Positions 9,950-19,293 of a stretch of 59,105 bases of DNA are shown here, piece after piece. The stretch is from the NCBI GenBank assembly GCA_946480695.1, contig CAMLKG010000029.1, forward strand, positions 1 through 59,105. Direction: 5' to 3'. The notes under the pieces are model-generated. The model was not told the DNA's origin. It did not search any database and was given only the letters and a program-made list of their open reading frames with translations. Both the position numbers and the translations under genes were made by a program. The DNA comes from an uncultured Cellvibrio sp. Its GTDB lineage: Bacteria; Pseudomonadota; Gammaproteobacteria; Pseudomonadales; Cellvibrionaceae. Each line of letters begins with the position of its first letter. Position 1 is the first letter of the stretch.

Positions 9950-10702
9950 TTAATCCACTTGCCAGCGGTTAATTTGCTTATCGGCAGCATCAAATCGTAA
10001 TGCGGTTTTAAAAATCTTATCCATAAACGGAAACATAAAACCGTAATTGCCATGGAAGCAGGCGTGATGCAGATGATGGCGGCGGCTGGCGTTGTGAAAT
10101 ACGGTGTGGCCAGCAGGGTTCCAATCATAATTGGAATGTCCAATGCTGTTAAACAACAAACTAAACAACGGCACAGATAAAAGTGCATAGACACTGAAAT
10201 CGTGCACCAGCATGGGTAGCAAAATCACATTGCCCAACATCAACGCTTCCACTGGATGAAACGCATAGGTTGACCAGGGAGTCGTTACAACTGAGCGATG
10301 ATGCGGTAAATGGAAACGCCTTAACCAGGGGGTATGCAGCAACCAATGATTGACATAAAAGTGGATTTCGTTCCAGACCAGCAACACCAGAAATTCCACG
10401 GCAATTTGAAGCCAGGAAGGATCAACGGCTAGCCCTGCCCATCCCAATTGCAAGAACCCCCAAGGAAAGACCATTCCCACACCGAAGATCGCGATCGAAC
10501 TGGCTGACCAGAGCAATTCACGCTTTAACTGTCCTTTCGCCATGGGGCGCGGGTCCAATGGCTTACCGATGTGTAACCCGGGTAGCAATTGGTGAGTGGT
10601 AAAAATATTTACCGCCCCGAAGAACAAATAAATCCCACCAAAAAATGCCAGTCCAAGAGCGGCAATTTCCCAAGCGGAGCAGTTCAAAATAAATTCGCGC
10701 AT
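9950..10702 (-). CDS. Sterol desaturase / fatty-acid hydroxylase family protein
   Basis: A 250-residue membrane diiron enzyme of the fatty-acid hydroxylase superfamily, first gene of the operon. Metal-binding histidines appear in the usual four clusters: H114 with H119 and H123, H131-x2-HH (134-135), H189, and HH-L-HH (209-213). Hydrophobic helices lie near residues 12-35, 65-85 and 95-112. Such enzymes hydroxylate or desaturate lipids, carotenoids or alkanes next to an activated carbon; the substrate here is unknown. Only about 77 bases, mostly the ilvH terminator, lie upstream, so transcription may start inside that terminator region or come from readthrough. Confidence 0.87.
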   Translation of the reverse strand: MREFILNCSAWEIAALGLAFFGGIYLFFGAVNIFTTHQLLPGLHIGKPLDPRPMAKGQLKRELLWSASSIAIFGVGMVFPWGFLQLGWAGLAVDPSWLQIAVEFLVLLVWNEIHFYVNHWLLHTPWLRRFHLPHHRSVVTTPWSTYAFHPVEALMLGNVILLPMLVHDFSVYALLSVPLFSLLFNSIGHSNYDWNPAGHTVFHNASRRHHLHHACFHGNYGFMFPFMDKIFKTALRFDAADKQINRWQVD

Positions 10703-10724
10703 TTACAGATTCCGTACTTTTTAT

Positions 10725-10760
10725 AAAAAAGGCCGACAACCTTGCGGATATCGGCCTTTT
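10725..10760 (-). terminator. Terminator after ilvH
   Basis: GGCCGA pairs with TCGGCC around a 14-base loop and is flanked by A6 on one side and T4 on the other. In the minus direction it comes 20 bases after the ilvH stop codon and just before the first gene of the lipid-type operon. Confidence 0.75.
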
Positions 10761-10779
10761 CGAGTATCCACTCAAGAAC

Positions 10780-11271
10780 TTACAAACTCAACACCTTCTC
10801 ACCACGCGAAATACCGCACACACCGGTACGCACCACTTCAATGATAGCGGCATCACCGACGGCATGCAGGAATGCATCAAGCTTATCGCTCGCGCCGGTG
10901 ATCTGGATTGTATACAGCGTGCTGGTGACGTCCACGATTTGGCCGCGGAAAATATCCACACAACGTTTAACTTCCGCGCGTTGCGCGCCCGAGGCTTTGA
11001 CTTTGATCAGCATAAGCTCGCGCTCAATGTGCGAGCCCTCAGTCAAATCCACCAGTTTCACCACATCAATTAATTTGTTGAGGTGTTTGGTGATTTGTTC
11101 GATCTTGTGATCATCACCGATGGTGGTCAGGGTTAAACGCGAAAGCGTTGGATCCTCGGTTGGCGCTACCGTAAGCGATTCAATGTTGTAACCGCGCTGG
11201 GAAAACAAACCGACCACACGCGAAAGCGCACCGGGAGCATTTTCCAGGAGAACAGAAATAATACGTCGCAT
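10780..11271 (-). CDS. ilvH: Acetolactate synthase isozyme III-type, regulatory subunit
   Basis: Regulatory subunit that makes the large subunit sensitive to valine feedback. Residues 2-75 are an ACT domain (RRIISVLLENAPGALSRV, then RGYNIESLTV), followed by the C-terminal dimerisation domain. Length 163 equals that of E. coli IlvH, and the sequence resembles IlvH more than IlvN or IlvM. It starts one base after the ilvI stop, so the two subunits are translationally coupled. Confidence 0.96.
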   Translation of the reverse strand: MRRIISVLLENAPGALSRVVGLFSQRGYNIESLTVAPTEDPTLSRLTLTTIGDDHKIEQITKHLNKLIDVVKLVDLTEGSHIERELMLIKVKASGAQRAEVKRCVDIFRGQIVDVTSTLYTIQITGASDKLDAFLHAVGDAAIIEVVRTGVCGISRGEKVLSL

Positions 11272-11272
11272 T

Positions 11273-13006
11273 TTAGGTTCTCTCCGTTTTGCTCAGGAAC
11301 ATATCGCGCATGGATTGCTGCGCAACCTGCATGGGATAAACGTGTTCGGACTGATCAACCATGATGTCCATAAAGACAACCCGGTCTTTCAATGCAAAAC
11401 ATTCCGCCAATTTTTCTTTCAGTTCCTCGCGCTTGGTTACCCGCATACCCACATGGCCATAGGCCTCGGCAAGCTTGATGAAATCCGGTAACGAATCCTC
11501 ATACAAGCTTTCCGCGTAACGCCCCGAGTACTGCATATCTTGCCACTGGCGAACCATGCCCAGCGCCTGGTTGTTCAAACAAATAATTTTTACCGGTAAA
11601 TGGTATTGCGTACAGCAGGATAGTTCCTGGATACACATTTGAATTGAGCCTTCACCGGTGACGCACACAACGGTTGCATCGCGGTGCGCAACTTGCACAC
11701 CCATGGCCGCCGGCAAACCAAAGCCCATGGTTCCGAGTCCACCGGAGTTGATCCAGCGACGCGGCTTGTCGAACAAATAATATTGCGCCGCAAACATTTG
11801 GTGCTGACCCACATCGGATGTTACGTACGCATCGCCCTTGGTCACTTCCCAAATTGCCTGGATAACTTCCTGCGGTTTTATCTTCTCGCCAGTGGTATCA
11901 AAACGATTTTGCGTATAAATACTGTGGCGCTCACGCCATTCATTAATTTGTCCCCACCAGGCTGCAATGGCTTCCGCGTCCGGTTTCTCACTGCTCTCTT
12001 TAATCAATGTGAGCATTTCGGTAAGTACGCTATCCACTGCCCCTACAATAGGCACATCCGCAACCACGGTTTTGGAAATAGAAGCCGGATCTATATCGAT
12101 GTGGATAATTTTTGCGTTCGGACAAAATTTGCTAACCGCGTTGGTTACCCGGTCATCAAAACGCGCGCCCACCGCCAGGATCACATCGCTGTGATGCATC
12201 GCGGTGTTGGCTTCGTAGGTACCGTGCATCCCCAGCATACCGAGGAAATTTTTGCCGGTACCCGGGTATGCGCCCAAACCCATCAAGGTATTGGTCACCG
12301 GATAGTTGAGCAAATCCACTAATTCTTTCAGCAGGTGCGAGGCATTGCCCTGGACTACACCCCCGCCCGCATAAATCATCGGGCGCTTGGCGCCGAGTAA
12401 CAATTGCACCGCTTTTTTAATCTGGCCGGAGTGCCCGCGCGTCGCCGGGTTGTAGGAGCGCATTTTGACCTTCTCGGGATATTCATACGGGAAGGTATAG
12501 AGCGGGCTGGTTACATCTTTAGGCACGTCGATAACTACCGGGCCCGGACGGCCGGTAGCGGCGATGTAATAAGCTTTCTTCACAATTTCCGGGATTTCAC
12601 TAGCGTGTTTAACCATGAAGCTGTGCTTCACAATCGGGCGGGAAATACCCACCATGTCGGTTTCCTGGAAGGCATCTTCACCAATCAGGTGACTCATGAC
12701 CTGGCCGGAAATAACCACCATGGGGATAGAATCCATATACGCGGTCGCAATACCGGTGATGGCATTGGTTGCACCCGGGCCGGAAGTTACCAGCACTGAA
12801 CCTACCTTGCCGGTAGCGCGCGAGTAGGCGTCAGCCGCGTGAGTCGCCGCTTGTTCATGGCGAACGAGAATATGTTTAACGTCCTTTTGACGAAAGATGG
12901 CATCGTAAATATGCAAGGCAGCGCCACCCGGGTAGCCGAACAGGTACTCAACACCTTCGTCTCGCAGGGCGCGGATGAGCATATCTCCGCCGGAAAGCAT
13001 TTCCAC
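11273..13006 (-). CDS. ilvI: Acetolactate synthase isozyme III-type, catalytic subunit
   Basis: Thiamine-diphosphate enzyme that condenses two pyruvates, or pyruvate with 2-oxobutyrate, at the start of branched-chain amino acid synthesis. I chose the GTG at 13006: it follows an AGGGGA site by 7 bases and gives an N-terminus [10 protein letters not shown] nearly identical to that of E. coli IlvI. The longer frame to 13144 has no such support. Domains run in the usual order: pyrimidine-binding (with the catalytic RHEQAA Glu), central, and PP-binding (GEGSIQM, then the LNNQ stretch). About 577 residues, normal for the family. It heads an ilvI-ilvH operon behind a long leader. Confidence 0.95.
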   Translation of the reverse strand: MEMLSGGDMLIRALRDEGVEYLFGYPGGAALHIYDAIFRQKDVKHILVRHEQAATHAADAYSRATGKVGSVLVTSGPGATNAITGIATAYMDSIPMVVISGQVMSHLIGEDAFQETDMVGISRPIVKHSFMVKHASEIPEIVKKAYYIAATGRPGPVVIDVPKDVTSPLYTFPYEYPEKVKMRSYNPATRGHSGQIKKAVQLLLGAKRPMIYAGGGVVQGNASHLLKELVDLLNYPVTNTLMGLGAYPGTGKNFLGMLGMHGTYEANTAMHHSDVILAVGARFDDRVTNAVSKFCPNAKIIHIDIDPASISKTVVADVPIVGAVDSVLTEMLTLIKESSEKPDAEAIAAWWGQINEWRERHSIYTQNRFDTTGEKIKPQEVIQAIWEVTKGDAYVTSDVGQHQMFAAQYYLFDKPRRWINSGGLGTMGFGLPAAMGVQVAHRDATVVCVTGEGSIQMCIQELSCCTQYHLPVKIICLNNQALGMVRQWQDMQYSGRYAESLYEDSLPDFIKLAEAYGHVGMRVTKREELKEKLAECFALKDRVVFMDIMVDQSEHVYPMQVAQQSMRDMFLSKTERT

Positions 13007-13350
13007 AATAATTCCCCTTTTAGGATGTGAATCGCAAATGATGCGCGTGCGTCTTTGCCGCAATATGAAATGGACATGGCAAAAATCACACTGGAAAGCG
13101 CCGGCACTTAAGGCAGGCCAACGCCGTGAATGATCCACGATCAAAACCCGGCAAGGTAAGGATCGGATCAGCGAAAACCAGGCAGGTATGCGCAGGTTTT
13201 CTCAGGCAGGTTCTGGTAGGAACCGCGCCATTAGATGGGTCGCCAAGAGGGTGACTTGGCGGGAGCAGAATAACGCCCAAGCTTAGGGGCAGCTGCGAGC
13301 CATCTAGCGGAGATGGCAATTCTCCCTAGATAAATAGCAATGTCAAGAAA
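13007..13350 (-). promoter_or_regulatory. Long structured leader of ilvIH, possible attenuator
   Basis: About 340 bases upstream of the ilvI GTG hold no convincing gene. Reading in the ilvI direction, a TTGACA box lies near 13345, then four successive hairpins: GCCATCT/AGATGGC (13299-13317), a CCCTAAGCTTGGG dyad (about 13276-13288), CGCCAAG/CTTGGCG (13241-13261) and GGTTC/GAACC (13209-13224). A reading frame through this part encodes a short run rich in Leu, Val and Ile (LPLSLGVILL), but it lacks an ATG. Attenuation by branched-chain amino acids is an inference. Confidence 0.45.
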
Positions 13351-13378
13351 TTAGCCAAATTTTGTTCAATTTTTAACA

Positions 13379-13420
13379 GGCTGGCATAAGCTCCCGAAGA
13401 TCTGTAGCGAGCTGCCAGCC
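13379..13420. repeat. Long imperfect inverted repeat upstream of DUF4124 gene
   Basis: GGCTGGC-ATA-AGCTC pairs with GAGCT-GCCAGCC: 12 base pairs with a three-base bulge around a 15-base loop. No T-run follows on either strand, so it is not a standard terminator. It lies between the divergent ilvI leader and the 13518 gene and could be an operator or part of an RNA. Confidence 0.5.
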
Positions 13421-13517
13421 TTGCACTTGCTCACAGATTTGGGGGCCGCAGTTTCACCATAGCGCTATTAGGTCTATAGTTGGGGCATCCCCATAGCTCT
13501 ACCCAAAGGCAGATTCG

Positions 13518-13940
13518 ATGAAGTTTTCAGGCATTTTGATGGTCTCCGGCATATTGCTCACTTGCATTAGCCTCGGCAGCGCCGCCAAGGATGGCAAGGT
13601 GTATACCTGGAAAGACAGCAAAGGTGTGGTCCACTACGGCGAGCACCCCCCCAAAGATGTACAGGCCAAATTAGTAAAAACCCGCGTGGGCCACAGCGAT
13701 CCCACCCCCGCCCCGACTCATTCAGCCGCAGCCAGCAGCGCACCGGCTCCAGGGGTCGCTGCGGAGCGCCCCAAAGATCCGGAGCGCTGCAAACAAGCGC
13801 AAGAGAACCTGGAGCTGCTAAATACAGTTGCCCGTATCCGTACGCAAAACGCGGAGGGGATTAACGTATATATGACCGAGGATGACAAGGCGGCGGAACG
13901 AACGAAAATGCAGCAAATCATTGAACGGGATTGCGACTGA
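13518..13940 (+). CDS. Exported DUF4124-domain protein
   Basis: A small periplasmic protein of 140 residues. A signal peptide with an Ala-rich end covers about residues 1-22. The DUF4124 domain follows (KVYTWKDSKGVVHYGEHPP, about 26-45). An Ala/Pro/Ser-rich linker leads to a C-terminal charged helix with two Cys (residues 91 and 139). DUF4124 proteins are common in gammaproteobacteria; their role is unknown. It is a single gene, ended by a bidirectional terminator shared with clpB. Confidence 0.85.
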   Translation: MKFSGILMVSGILLTCISLGSAAKDGKVYTWKDSKGVVHYGEHPPKDVQAKLVKTRVGHSDPTPAPTHSAAASSAPAPGVAAERPKDPERCKQAQENLELLNTVARIRTQNAEGINVYMTEDDKAAERTKMQQIIERDCD

Positions 13941-13955
13941 TCCCGAGCAAACCAT

Positions 13956-13984
13956 AAAAATGGCCATCATTCGATGGCCATTTT
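13956..13984. terminator. Bidirectional terminator between DUF4124 gene and clpB
   Basis: TGGCCATC and GATGGCCA form an 8-base-pair stem with a 4-base loop, with A5 before and T4 after it. It serves both convergent genes. Confidence 0.85.
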
Positions 13985-13991
13985 GCTTCAC

Positions 13992-16649
13992 CTAGTTCAA
14001 CCGCTTTGGATCAAACACTATTTTATCCCCCAGCAGCTTGCCATGAATAATGGATCCGGGGACAAATTTGCTGGCCAGGATATCCTGCGCCAGCGGGTTT
14101 TCGATGAGTTGCTGCACGGCGCGCTTTAACGGACGCGCACCATAAACAGGATCAAAACCAACACTGGCCAGCTTATCCATCACGTTATCTTCCAATTCCA
14201 GGGTAAGCTCACGCTCCGCCAAACGCTTACGCAGCAAATCAAGTTGGATGTCGGCAATACCGCGAATTTGTTCGCGCCCGAGCGGATGGAATACCACTAC
14301 TTCATCGATACGGTTGATAAATTCCGGGCGAAAATGCTTACCCACCACTTCCATTACCGCATCCTTCATCGCGTTATAACGGTTTTCGTTATTGAGTGAG
14401 TTATTTAAATCATTACTCACAAAACTATCAAAACTCACGGTATCGAACGATTTGTCTTCCGCCAACTCCTGGATGCGATCTGAACCCAGGTTGGAAGTCA
14501 TCACAATGACTGTGTTGCGAAAATCTACCGTGCGACCCTGGCCATCGGTAAGGCGACCATCATCCAACACCTGCAACAGGATATTGAAAACATCCGGATG
14601 CGCTTTCTCTACTTCGTCCAGCAAAATCACCGAATAGGGTTTACGGCGCACCGACTCGGTGAGATAACCTCCTTCCTCGTAACCGACATAGCCCGGCGGA
14701 GCGCCAATTAAACGCGCAACCGAATGTTTCTCCATAAATTCCGACATATCGATACGCACCATTGCATCGGTGGTATCAAATAAAAATTCCGCCAGGGATT
14801 TGCACAACTCGGTTTTACCCACACCGGTTGGGCCTAAAAATAAAAAGGACCCGTTAGGGCGATTCGCATCACTTAAACCGGCGCGTGAACGGCGCACAGC
14901 ATTGGCGACAGCCACCACTGCTTCGTGTTGGCCGATTACGCGTTTATGCAGCGATTCTTCCATACGCAATAATTTTTCGCGCTCACCTTCCAGCATTTTG
15001 GAAACAGGAATACCCGTCCATTTGGAAACCACTTCCGCAATTTCCTCGTCGGTCACTTTATTCCGCAGCAATTTCATTTCCATCATTTCCGCCTGGCTGG
15101 CCATGTCCAGTTGCTTTTCCAGCTGGGGAATTATGCCGTATTGCAATTCGCTCATACGCGCCAAATCCCCTTTACGGCGTTTATCTTCCAATTCCAGGCG
15201 CGCCTGCTCCAGTTGGCTTTTGATTTCATGTGAGCCCTGCAAGGCGGCTTTTTCAGCGCGCCAGATTTCTTCCAGGTCACCGTATTCGCGCTCGATTTTG
15301 TCGATGTCCAGATTGATCTTGGCCAAACGCTTCCTGCTCGCCTCATCTTCATCTTTCTTGACCGCCTCGCGCTCGATTTTTAACTGGATCAAACGGCGCT
15401 CAAGGCGATCCATCTCTTCCGGCTTGGAATCGATTTCCATCCGGATACGGCTTGCCGCTTCATCAATCAGGTCAATGGCTTTATCGGGTAATTGGCGATC
15501 AGTAATGTAGCGTTGTGATAATTTTGCCGCGGCGATAATGGCCGAGTCCGTAATATCGACACCGTGGTGAACTTCATAACGTTCTTTCAAGCCACGCAAG
15601 ATCGCGATGGTGTCTTCCTCGTTAGGCTCATCAACCAGTACTTTTTGGAAGCGCCGCTCAAGGGCTGCATCCTTTTCAATATATTTGCGATACTCATCGA
15701 GCGTAGTCGCGCCCACACAATGCAATTCGCCACGCGAAAGCGCAGGCTTGAGCATATTGCCTGCATCCATTGCGCCCTCGCCTTTACCGGCACCGACCAT
15801 CGTGTGCAATTCGTCGATAAATAAAATTATCCGGCCTTCCTGTTTACTCAGTTCGTTAATTACTGACTTCAAACGCTCTTCAAATTCACCGCGGAATTTC
15901 GCACCGGCAAGCAATCCGCCAAGGTCGAGGGACAGCAATCGTTTATCTTTTAAACCTTCGGGCACCTCGCCGTTCACAATGCGCTGCGCAAGGCCTTCGA
16001 CAATGGCGGTTTTACCCACACCCGGTTCACCGATTAATACCGGATTATTTTTGCTGCGGCGTTGCAGCACTTGAATAGTGCGACGAATTTCATCGTCACG
16101 ACCAATTACCGGGTCGAGCTTACCGGCCTCGGCGCGCGCCGTTAAATCGACCGTATATTTTTCCAATGCCTGGCGGTTTCCTTCCGAATCCGCGTCATCC
16201 ACCGTTTCGCCGCCGCGCACTTTCTGGATCGCCTGTTGCAGGCGTTGTGCATTGCCGAACTTTTTCAATAACTCCGCGATGGCGCCCTGGGATTCGGTCA
16301 TCAACACTACCAACACCGAATCACTGGAAACAAATTTATCGCCGACTTTTTGCGCGTGGCGATCAGCCAGGTTTAACAGGCGCACCATGTCCGGTGACAT
16401 GGTGACTTCACCGGTGGGATTTTTTATGCGTGGCAAATTCTCCACATATTCATTCAATGCCGTGCGTAAACCCGCCACGTCAAAGCCCGCCTGGCCAAGC
16501 AGGAGCCGGACGCTGCCCGCACCTTTCTGGTCGATCATGGCGAGCAGCAAATGGGCGGGGTCCAGTTGGCTATGATCCTGTCCCAAGGCAATGGATTGGG
16601 CATCGGACAAGGCGAGTTGCAGTTGGTTGGTTAAGCGGTCGATACGCAT
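13992..16649 (-). CDS. clpB: ATP-dependent chaperone ClpB (disaggregase)
   Basis: Hexameric AAA+ unfoldase that works with DnaK to rescue aggregated proteins after heat stress. Order: N-terminal Clp repeat domain (1-145), first ATPase with Walker A GEPGVGKT and DELH Walker B, coiled-coil middle domain (about 410-530), second ATPase with Walker A GPTGVGKT, and the small C-terminal domain. At 885 residues it is nearly 30 longer than usual, because a Ser/Asn-rich insertion (734-759) interrupts the second ATPase after [14 protein letters not shown] site precedes the ATG. A sigma-32 promoter lies 41-68 bases upstream. Confidence 0.97.
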   Translation of the reverse strand: MRIDRLTNQLQLALSDAQSIALGQDHSQLDPAHLLLAMIDQKGAGSVRLLLGQAGFDVAGLRTALNEYVENLPRIKNPTGEVTMSPDMVRLLNLADRHAQKVGDKFVSSDSVLVVLMTESQGAIAELLKKFGNAQRLQQAIQKVRGGETVDDADSEGNRQALEKYTVDLTARAEAGKLDPVIGRDDEIRRTIQVLQRRSKNNPVLIGEPGVGKTAIVEGLAQRIVNGEVPEGLKDKRLLSLDLGGLLAGAKFRGEFEERLKSVINELSKQEGRIILFIDELHTMVGAGKGEGAMDAGNMLKPALSRGELHCVGATTLDEYRKYIEKDAALERRFQKVLVDEPNEEDTIAILRGLKERYEVHHGVDITDSAIIAAAKLSQRYITDRQLPDKAIDLIDEAASRIRMEIDSKPEEMDRLERRLIQLKIEREAVKKDEDEASRKRLAKINLDIDKIEREYGDLEEIWRAEKAALQGSHEIKSQLEQARLELEDKRRKGDLARMSELQYGIIPQLEKQLDMASQAEMMEMKLLRNKVTDEEIAEVVSKWTGIPVSKMLEGEREKLLRMEESLHKRVIGQHEAVVAVANAVRRSRAGLSDANRPNGSFLFLGPTGVGKTELCKSLAEFLFDTTDAMVRIDMSEFMEKHSVARLIGAPPGYVGYEEGGYLTESVRRKPYSVILLDEVEKAHPDVFNILLQVLDDGRLTDGQGRTVDFRNTVIVMTSNLGSDRIQELAEDKSFDTVSFDSFVSNDLNNSLNNENRYNAMKDAVMEVVGKHFRPEFINRIDEVVVFHPLGREQIRGIADIQLDLLRKRLAERELTLELEDNVMDKLASVGFDPVYGARPLKRAVQQLIENPLAQDILASKFVPGSIIHGKLLGDKIVFDPKRLN

Positions 16650-16689
16650 GGATTACCTCAAGCGCGATGTGACTGATCGGTTGAAGCAA

Positions 16690-16717
16690 ACGTGGGGGCA
16701 CGCCACGGGTTTTCAAG
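16690..16717 (-). promoter_or_regulatory. Sigma-32 (heat-shock) promoter of clpB
   Basis: On the minus strand CTTGAAA (16717-16711) and CCCCACGT (16697-16690) are separated by 13 bases, close to the RpoH consensus CTTGAAA-N13-CCCCATNT. It lies directly upstream of clpB, which is RpoH-controlled in many proteobacteria. Confidence 0.82.
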
Positions 16718-16732
16718 AAGGGCAAAGCGCCA

Positions 16733-16777
16733 TACCGAAAAAAGAAAAGGCGCCAGACCAGTGGGATATGGCGCCTT
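16733..16777 (-). terminator. Terminator of the SHOCT/DUF4870 gene
   Basis: AAGGCGCCA and TGGCGCCTT form a 9-base-pair stem. In the minus direction a T-rich tail (TTTTCTTTTTT) follows. It insulates the clpB promoter from the upstream gene. Confidence 0.8.
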
Positions 16778-16807
16778 GCGAACCCAAAAAAGCAGCGGTT
16801 ATCTGGT

Positions 16808-17332
16808 TTAACCCTGGCCCTGAATACCTGGCTGCGGACGCGGGGTTTCCTGCACATCAAAAAACTTGATGGTCAACGGGTAATTTTTAATGATGCCTTT
16901 ATTGGCATCCATGGCTCCCATGATGGTAAACACCATGGAGCACACAAACAGGATCGCCAACAGAAAGAAACCAACCACTACAAAACACAGGATAATACTG
17001 ACGACCACATAGATAAGCGAACTGAAAATCCAGTTCATGACAACCTTACCTTGCTGGTCAACATAGGCATCATCCTTTTTGGATTGCCACATAATCAGCG
17101 GTACGATGATTCCCAGGAATGGGAATAACCAGGAACAAAATTGGGTAAGGTGCAAGACCATCGCATAGTCGTAATTATTGGTTTGCATAATGGTTTGCGG
17201 TTGAGTTTGCGGAGCAGCCCCCGTTTTTGCCTGGGCTCCCAAAATGCGCTCTTTCGCCTGCTGGTATTCTTCATCCGTAATCAAGCCTTTTTGTTTCAGG
17301 TCATTTAGCTTTTCGATTTGATCGAGGTCCAT
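16808..17332 (-). CDS. SHOCT-domain and DUF4870 membrane protein
   Basis: 174 residues. Residues 1-32 form a SHOCT domain (IEKLNDLKQKGLITDEEYQQAKERIL), a short helical oligomerisation element. A Gln/Thr/Pro linker follows. From about residue 55 on comes a DUF4870 (Tic20-like) membrane domain with hydrophobic segments near 60-82, 98-115 and 118-138. The Tyr/Asp-rich turn before VDQQGKVVMNW is typical of the family. Function is unknown. It is a single gene with its own terminator. Confidence 0.85.
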   Translation of the reverse strand: MDLDQIEKLNDLKQKGLITDEEYQQAKERILGAQAKTGAAPQTQPQTIMQTNNYDYAMVLHLTQFCSWLFPFLGIIVPLIMWQSKKDDAYVDQQGKVVMNWIFSSLIYVVVSIILCFVVVGFFLLAILFVCSMVFTIMGAMDANKGIIKNYPLTIKFFDVQETPRPQPGIQGQG

Positions 17333-17420
17333 AGTAGTTCCTTGTTGATAATTGCAAGCCGATTTAATTCATATTCACCCATTGGACACAGACTTGCTGT
17401 GTTTGGATTCAGCCGACAGC

Positions 17421-18179
17421 TTATTCCAACCAAATTAAGCTGGCCATACGTCCGGTAACCTTATCGCGGCGATAGGAATAAAACCGGTCCGCTTCTGCGT
17501 AGGTGCAATAGCCACCGCCGTAGGTTGCCGTCACCCCCAATGCCGCTAATTCAGCGCGCGCCAGGGCATAGATATCCGCGAAGAAATGCAGCGGTCGATG
17601 GGCAGAAACAAATGCGCTGACAATTTGCTCGCGGTGTTCGTGGCTGCGCGCAGCTTTAAAAAAAGCCTCGAGCACATCGATTCCCACTTCAAAATTCGGC
17701 TGGGCGATAGCGGGGCCGAGGTAAGCCATGATATCCCCCGGATTGCCGCTAAATTTTTGCAGCCCGCGCGCGCAAATACCTTTCGCAAGACTTCGCCAGC
17801 CACAATGCAAGGCCGCGACTTGCGAGCCCTGTTTATCGCATAGCAAGATCGGCAGGCAATCGGCGGTCATCACCAGGCAAGCCTGGCCGCGCTGGTTGCT
17901 ATAGCTGCCGTCAGCCGTGCGTACAACACCATCCGCCCTTGCCGTGGCAACCTTTACGCCATGGATTTGTTCCAGCCATTGCGGTGTTTTTTGCAACCCC
18001 AATTGCGCGTAAAGCCGGGCACGATTTTTCTCCACCGCAAACGGATCATCGCCGACATGCAAACCAAAATTATTGCTTGCGTAGGGTGGCGCACTAACAC
18101 CCCCCATCCGCGTACTGATAAACGCCCTTATGCCAACCGGAGCGGGCCAGCCCGGGGTAATTCCAAATGAATCAGTCAT
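17421..18179 (-). CDS. pgeF: Peptidoglycan editing factor PgeF (YfiH/laccase-domain)
   Basis: Cytoplasmic zinc enzyme of the Cu-oxidase_4/YfiH family. In E. coli it removes wrongly made UDP-MurNAc dipeptides containing L-Ser, and related proteins act on purine nucleosides. The metal site residues H73, C108 and H125 are present, the last two in TADCLP and ALHCGW. I start at the ATG at 18179, which overlaps the rluD stop by 8 bases; a TTG six bases upstream is less likely. About 252 residues. The rluD-pgeF pair is conserved in many gammaproteobacteria. Confidence 0.92.
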   Translation of the reverse strand: MTDSFGITPGWPAPVGIRAFISTRMGGVSAPPYASNNFGLHVGDDPFAVEKNRARLYAQLGLQKTPQWLEQIHGVKVATARADGVVRTADGSYSNQRGQACLVMTADCLPILLCDKQGSQVAALHCGWRSLAKGICARGLQKFSGNPGDIMAYLGPAIAQPNFEVGIDVLEAFFKAARSHEHREQIVSAFVSAHRPLHFFADIYALARAELAALGVTATYGGGYCTYAEADRFYSYRRDKVTGRMASLIWLE

Positions 18180-19137
18180 CGGCAAGGGTATAACCGGTAT
18201 TCAGTGCATCCAGCAGGTTTTTAAAATCCTCAGGCAAAGGCGCGGTCCATTCGGTGTATTCACCGGTGCCGGGATGCTCCAATCCCAATTTAAACGCGTG
18301 GAGTGCCTGGCGCGGAAAGTTTTTCAAGGTATCGACCAAATGCTGGTTGGCCCCCTTGGGAATCTTGAAACGGTTGCCATAGGTTTGATCGCCAACCAGG
18401 GGATGGCCGATGTGGGCCATATGCACACGGATTTGATGCGTCCGACCGGTTTCCAGCTTTACGCGGATATGGGTGTGGCTAGGATAGCGTTTGGCAACGC
18501 GGTAATGGGTCACCGCCCGCTTGCCGCCTGCACTTAACACCGCCATGAGTTTGCGCTGGATCGGGTGGCGCCCCATTGGCGCATCTACGGTACCGCCCCC
18601 GGTCATCGCCCCAACGGCGACGGCTTCGTATTCGCGGCTTACGGTGCGATCCGCAAGTTGCTCCACCAGGTCGGTGTGGGCCTCCAGCGTTTTCGCAATC
18701 ACCATCAATCCGGTAGTTTCTTTATCCAGCCGATGCACTATGCCCGCGCGTGGCAAATTAACCAGGCCGGGAATGTGGTTGATCAACGCGTTTACCAGGG
18801 TTCCTGTGTAATTGCCGGCGGCAGGGTGGACCACCAGCCCGGCTTGTTTGTTGATGATAATCAAGTCGTCGTCTTCATGGATAATATCCAGCGTTATCTC
18901 TTCTGGCTCCCACTCGCCCTGGGCTTCCAGCTCCGCCTTTAAAGCCAGGGTTTCACCGCCGATCAATTTATCCTTGGGCTTGGCGACGCGGCCATCTACC
19001 GTCAATTGCCCGTCCTTAATCCAACTCTGTAACCGCGAGCGCGAGAAGTCCGGGAACAACTCCGAGGCGATTTGGTCGAACCGCATGCCGTTCATCTGGA
19101 TCGGGACCTGGGCACTCAGGTCAAACACATCTTTCAT
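18172..19137 (-). CDS. rluD: 23S rRNA pseudouridine synthase RluD
   Basis: Makes pseudouridines 1911, 1915 and 1917 in helix 69 of 23S rRNA, which is needed for normal ribosome assembly. Residues about 15-75 are an S4 RNA-binding domain. The catalytic domain carries the HRLDKET motif with nucleophile D138. RTHQIRVH and GDQTYG follow as in the RluA/RluD group. Length 321 is typical. AGGT lies 7 bases before the ATG. It overlaps pgeF and diverges from bamD. Confidence 0.95.
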   Translation of the reverse strand: MKDVFDLSAQVPIQMNGMRFDQIASELFPDFSRSRLQSWIKDGQLTVDGRVAKPKDKLIGGETLALKAELEAQGEWEPEEITLDIIHEDDDLIIINKQAGLVVHPAAGNYTGTLVNALINHIPGLVNLPRAGIVHRLDKETTGLMVIAKTLEAHTDLVEQLADRTVSREYEAVAVGAMTGGGTVDAPMGRHPIQRKLMAVLSAGGKRAVTHYRVAKRYPSHTHIRVKLETGRTHQIRVHMAHIGHPLVGDQTYGNRFKIPKGANQHLVDTLKNFPRQALHAFKLGLEHPGTGEYTEWTAPLPEDFKNLLDALNTGYTLADD

Positions 19138-19293
19138 TCAGTAACCTCAAGTAAAGCTGTGTCGATCTGAATCAACACAGCGGAAATCAGGAGCTTTTGT
19201 TCCTGCCAGATTGGTATCCGCCAAGCTCTGTGTTTAAATACCCTGCCCCGCGAAACGGGGCCTATATTTGTCGAGATAAGAGTTTATAACCCT

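Noticed and set aside
13086..13319. 77-codon frame in the ilvI leader
   Set aside because: It starts with TTG that is almost touching the only purine-rich site, and its composition is Pro/Arg/Cys rich. Kept only as a possible hint of a leader peptide.
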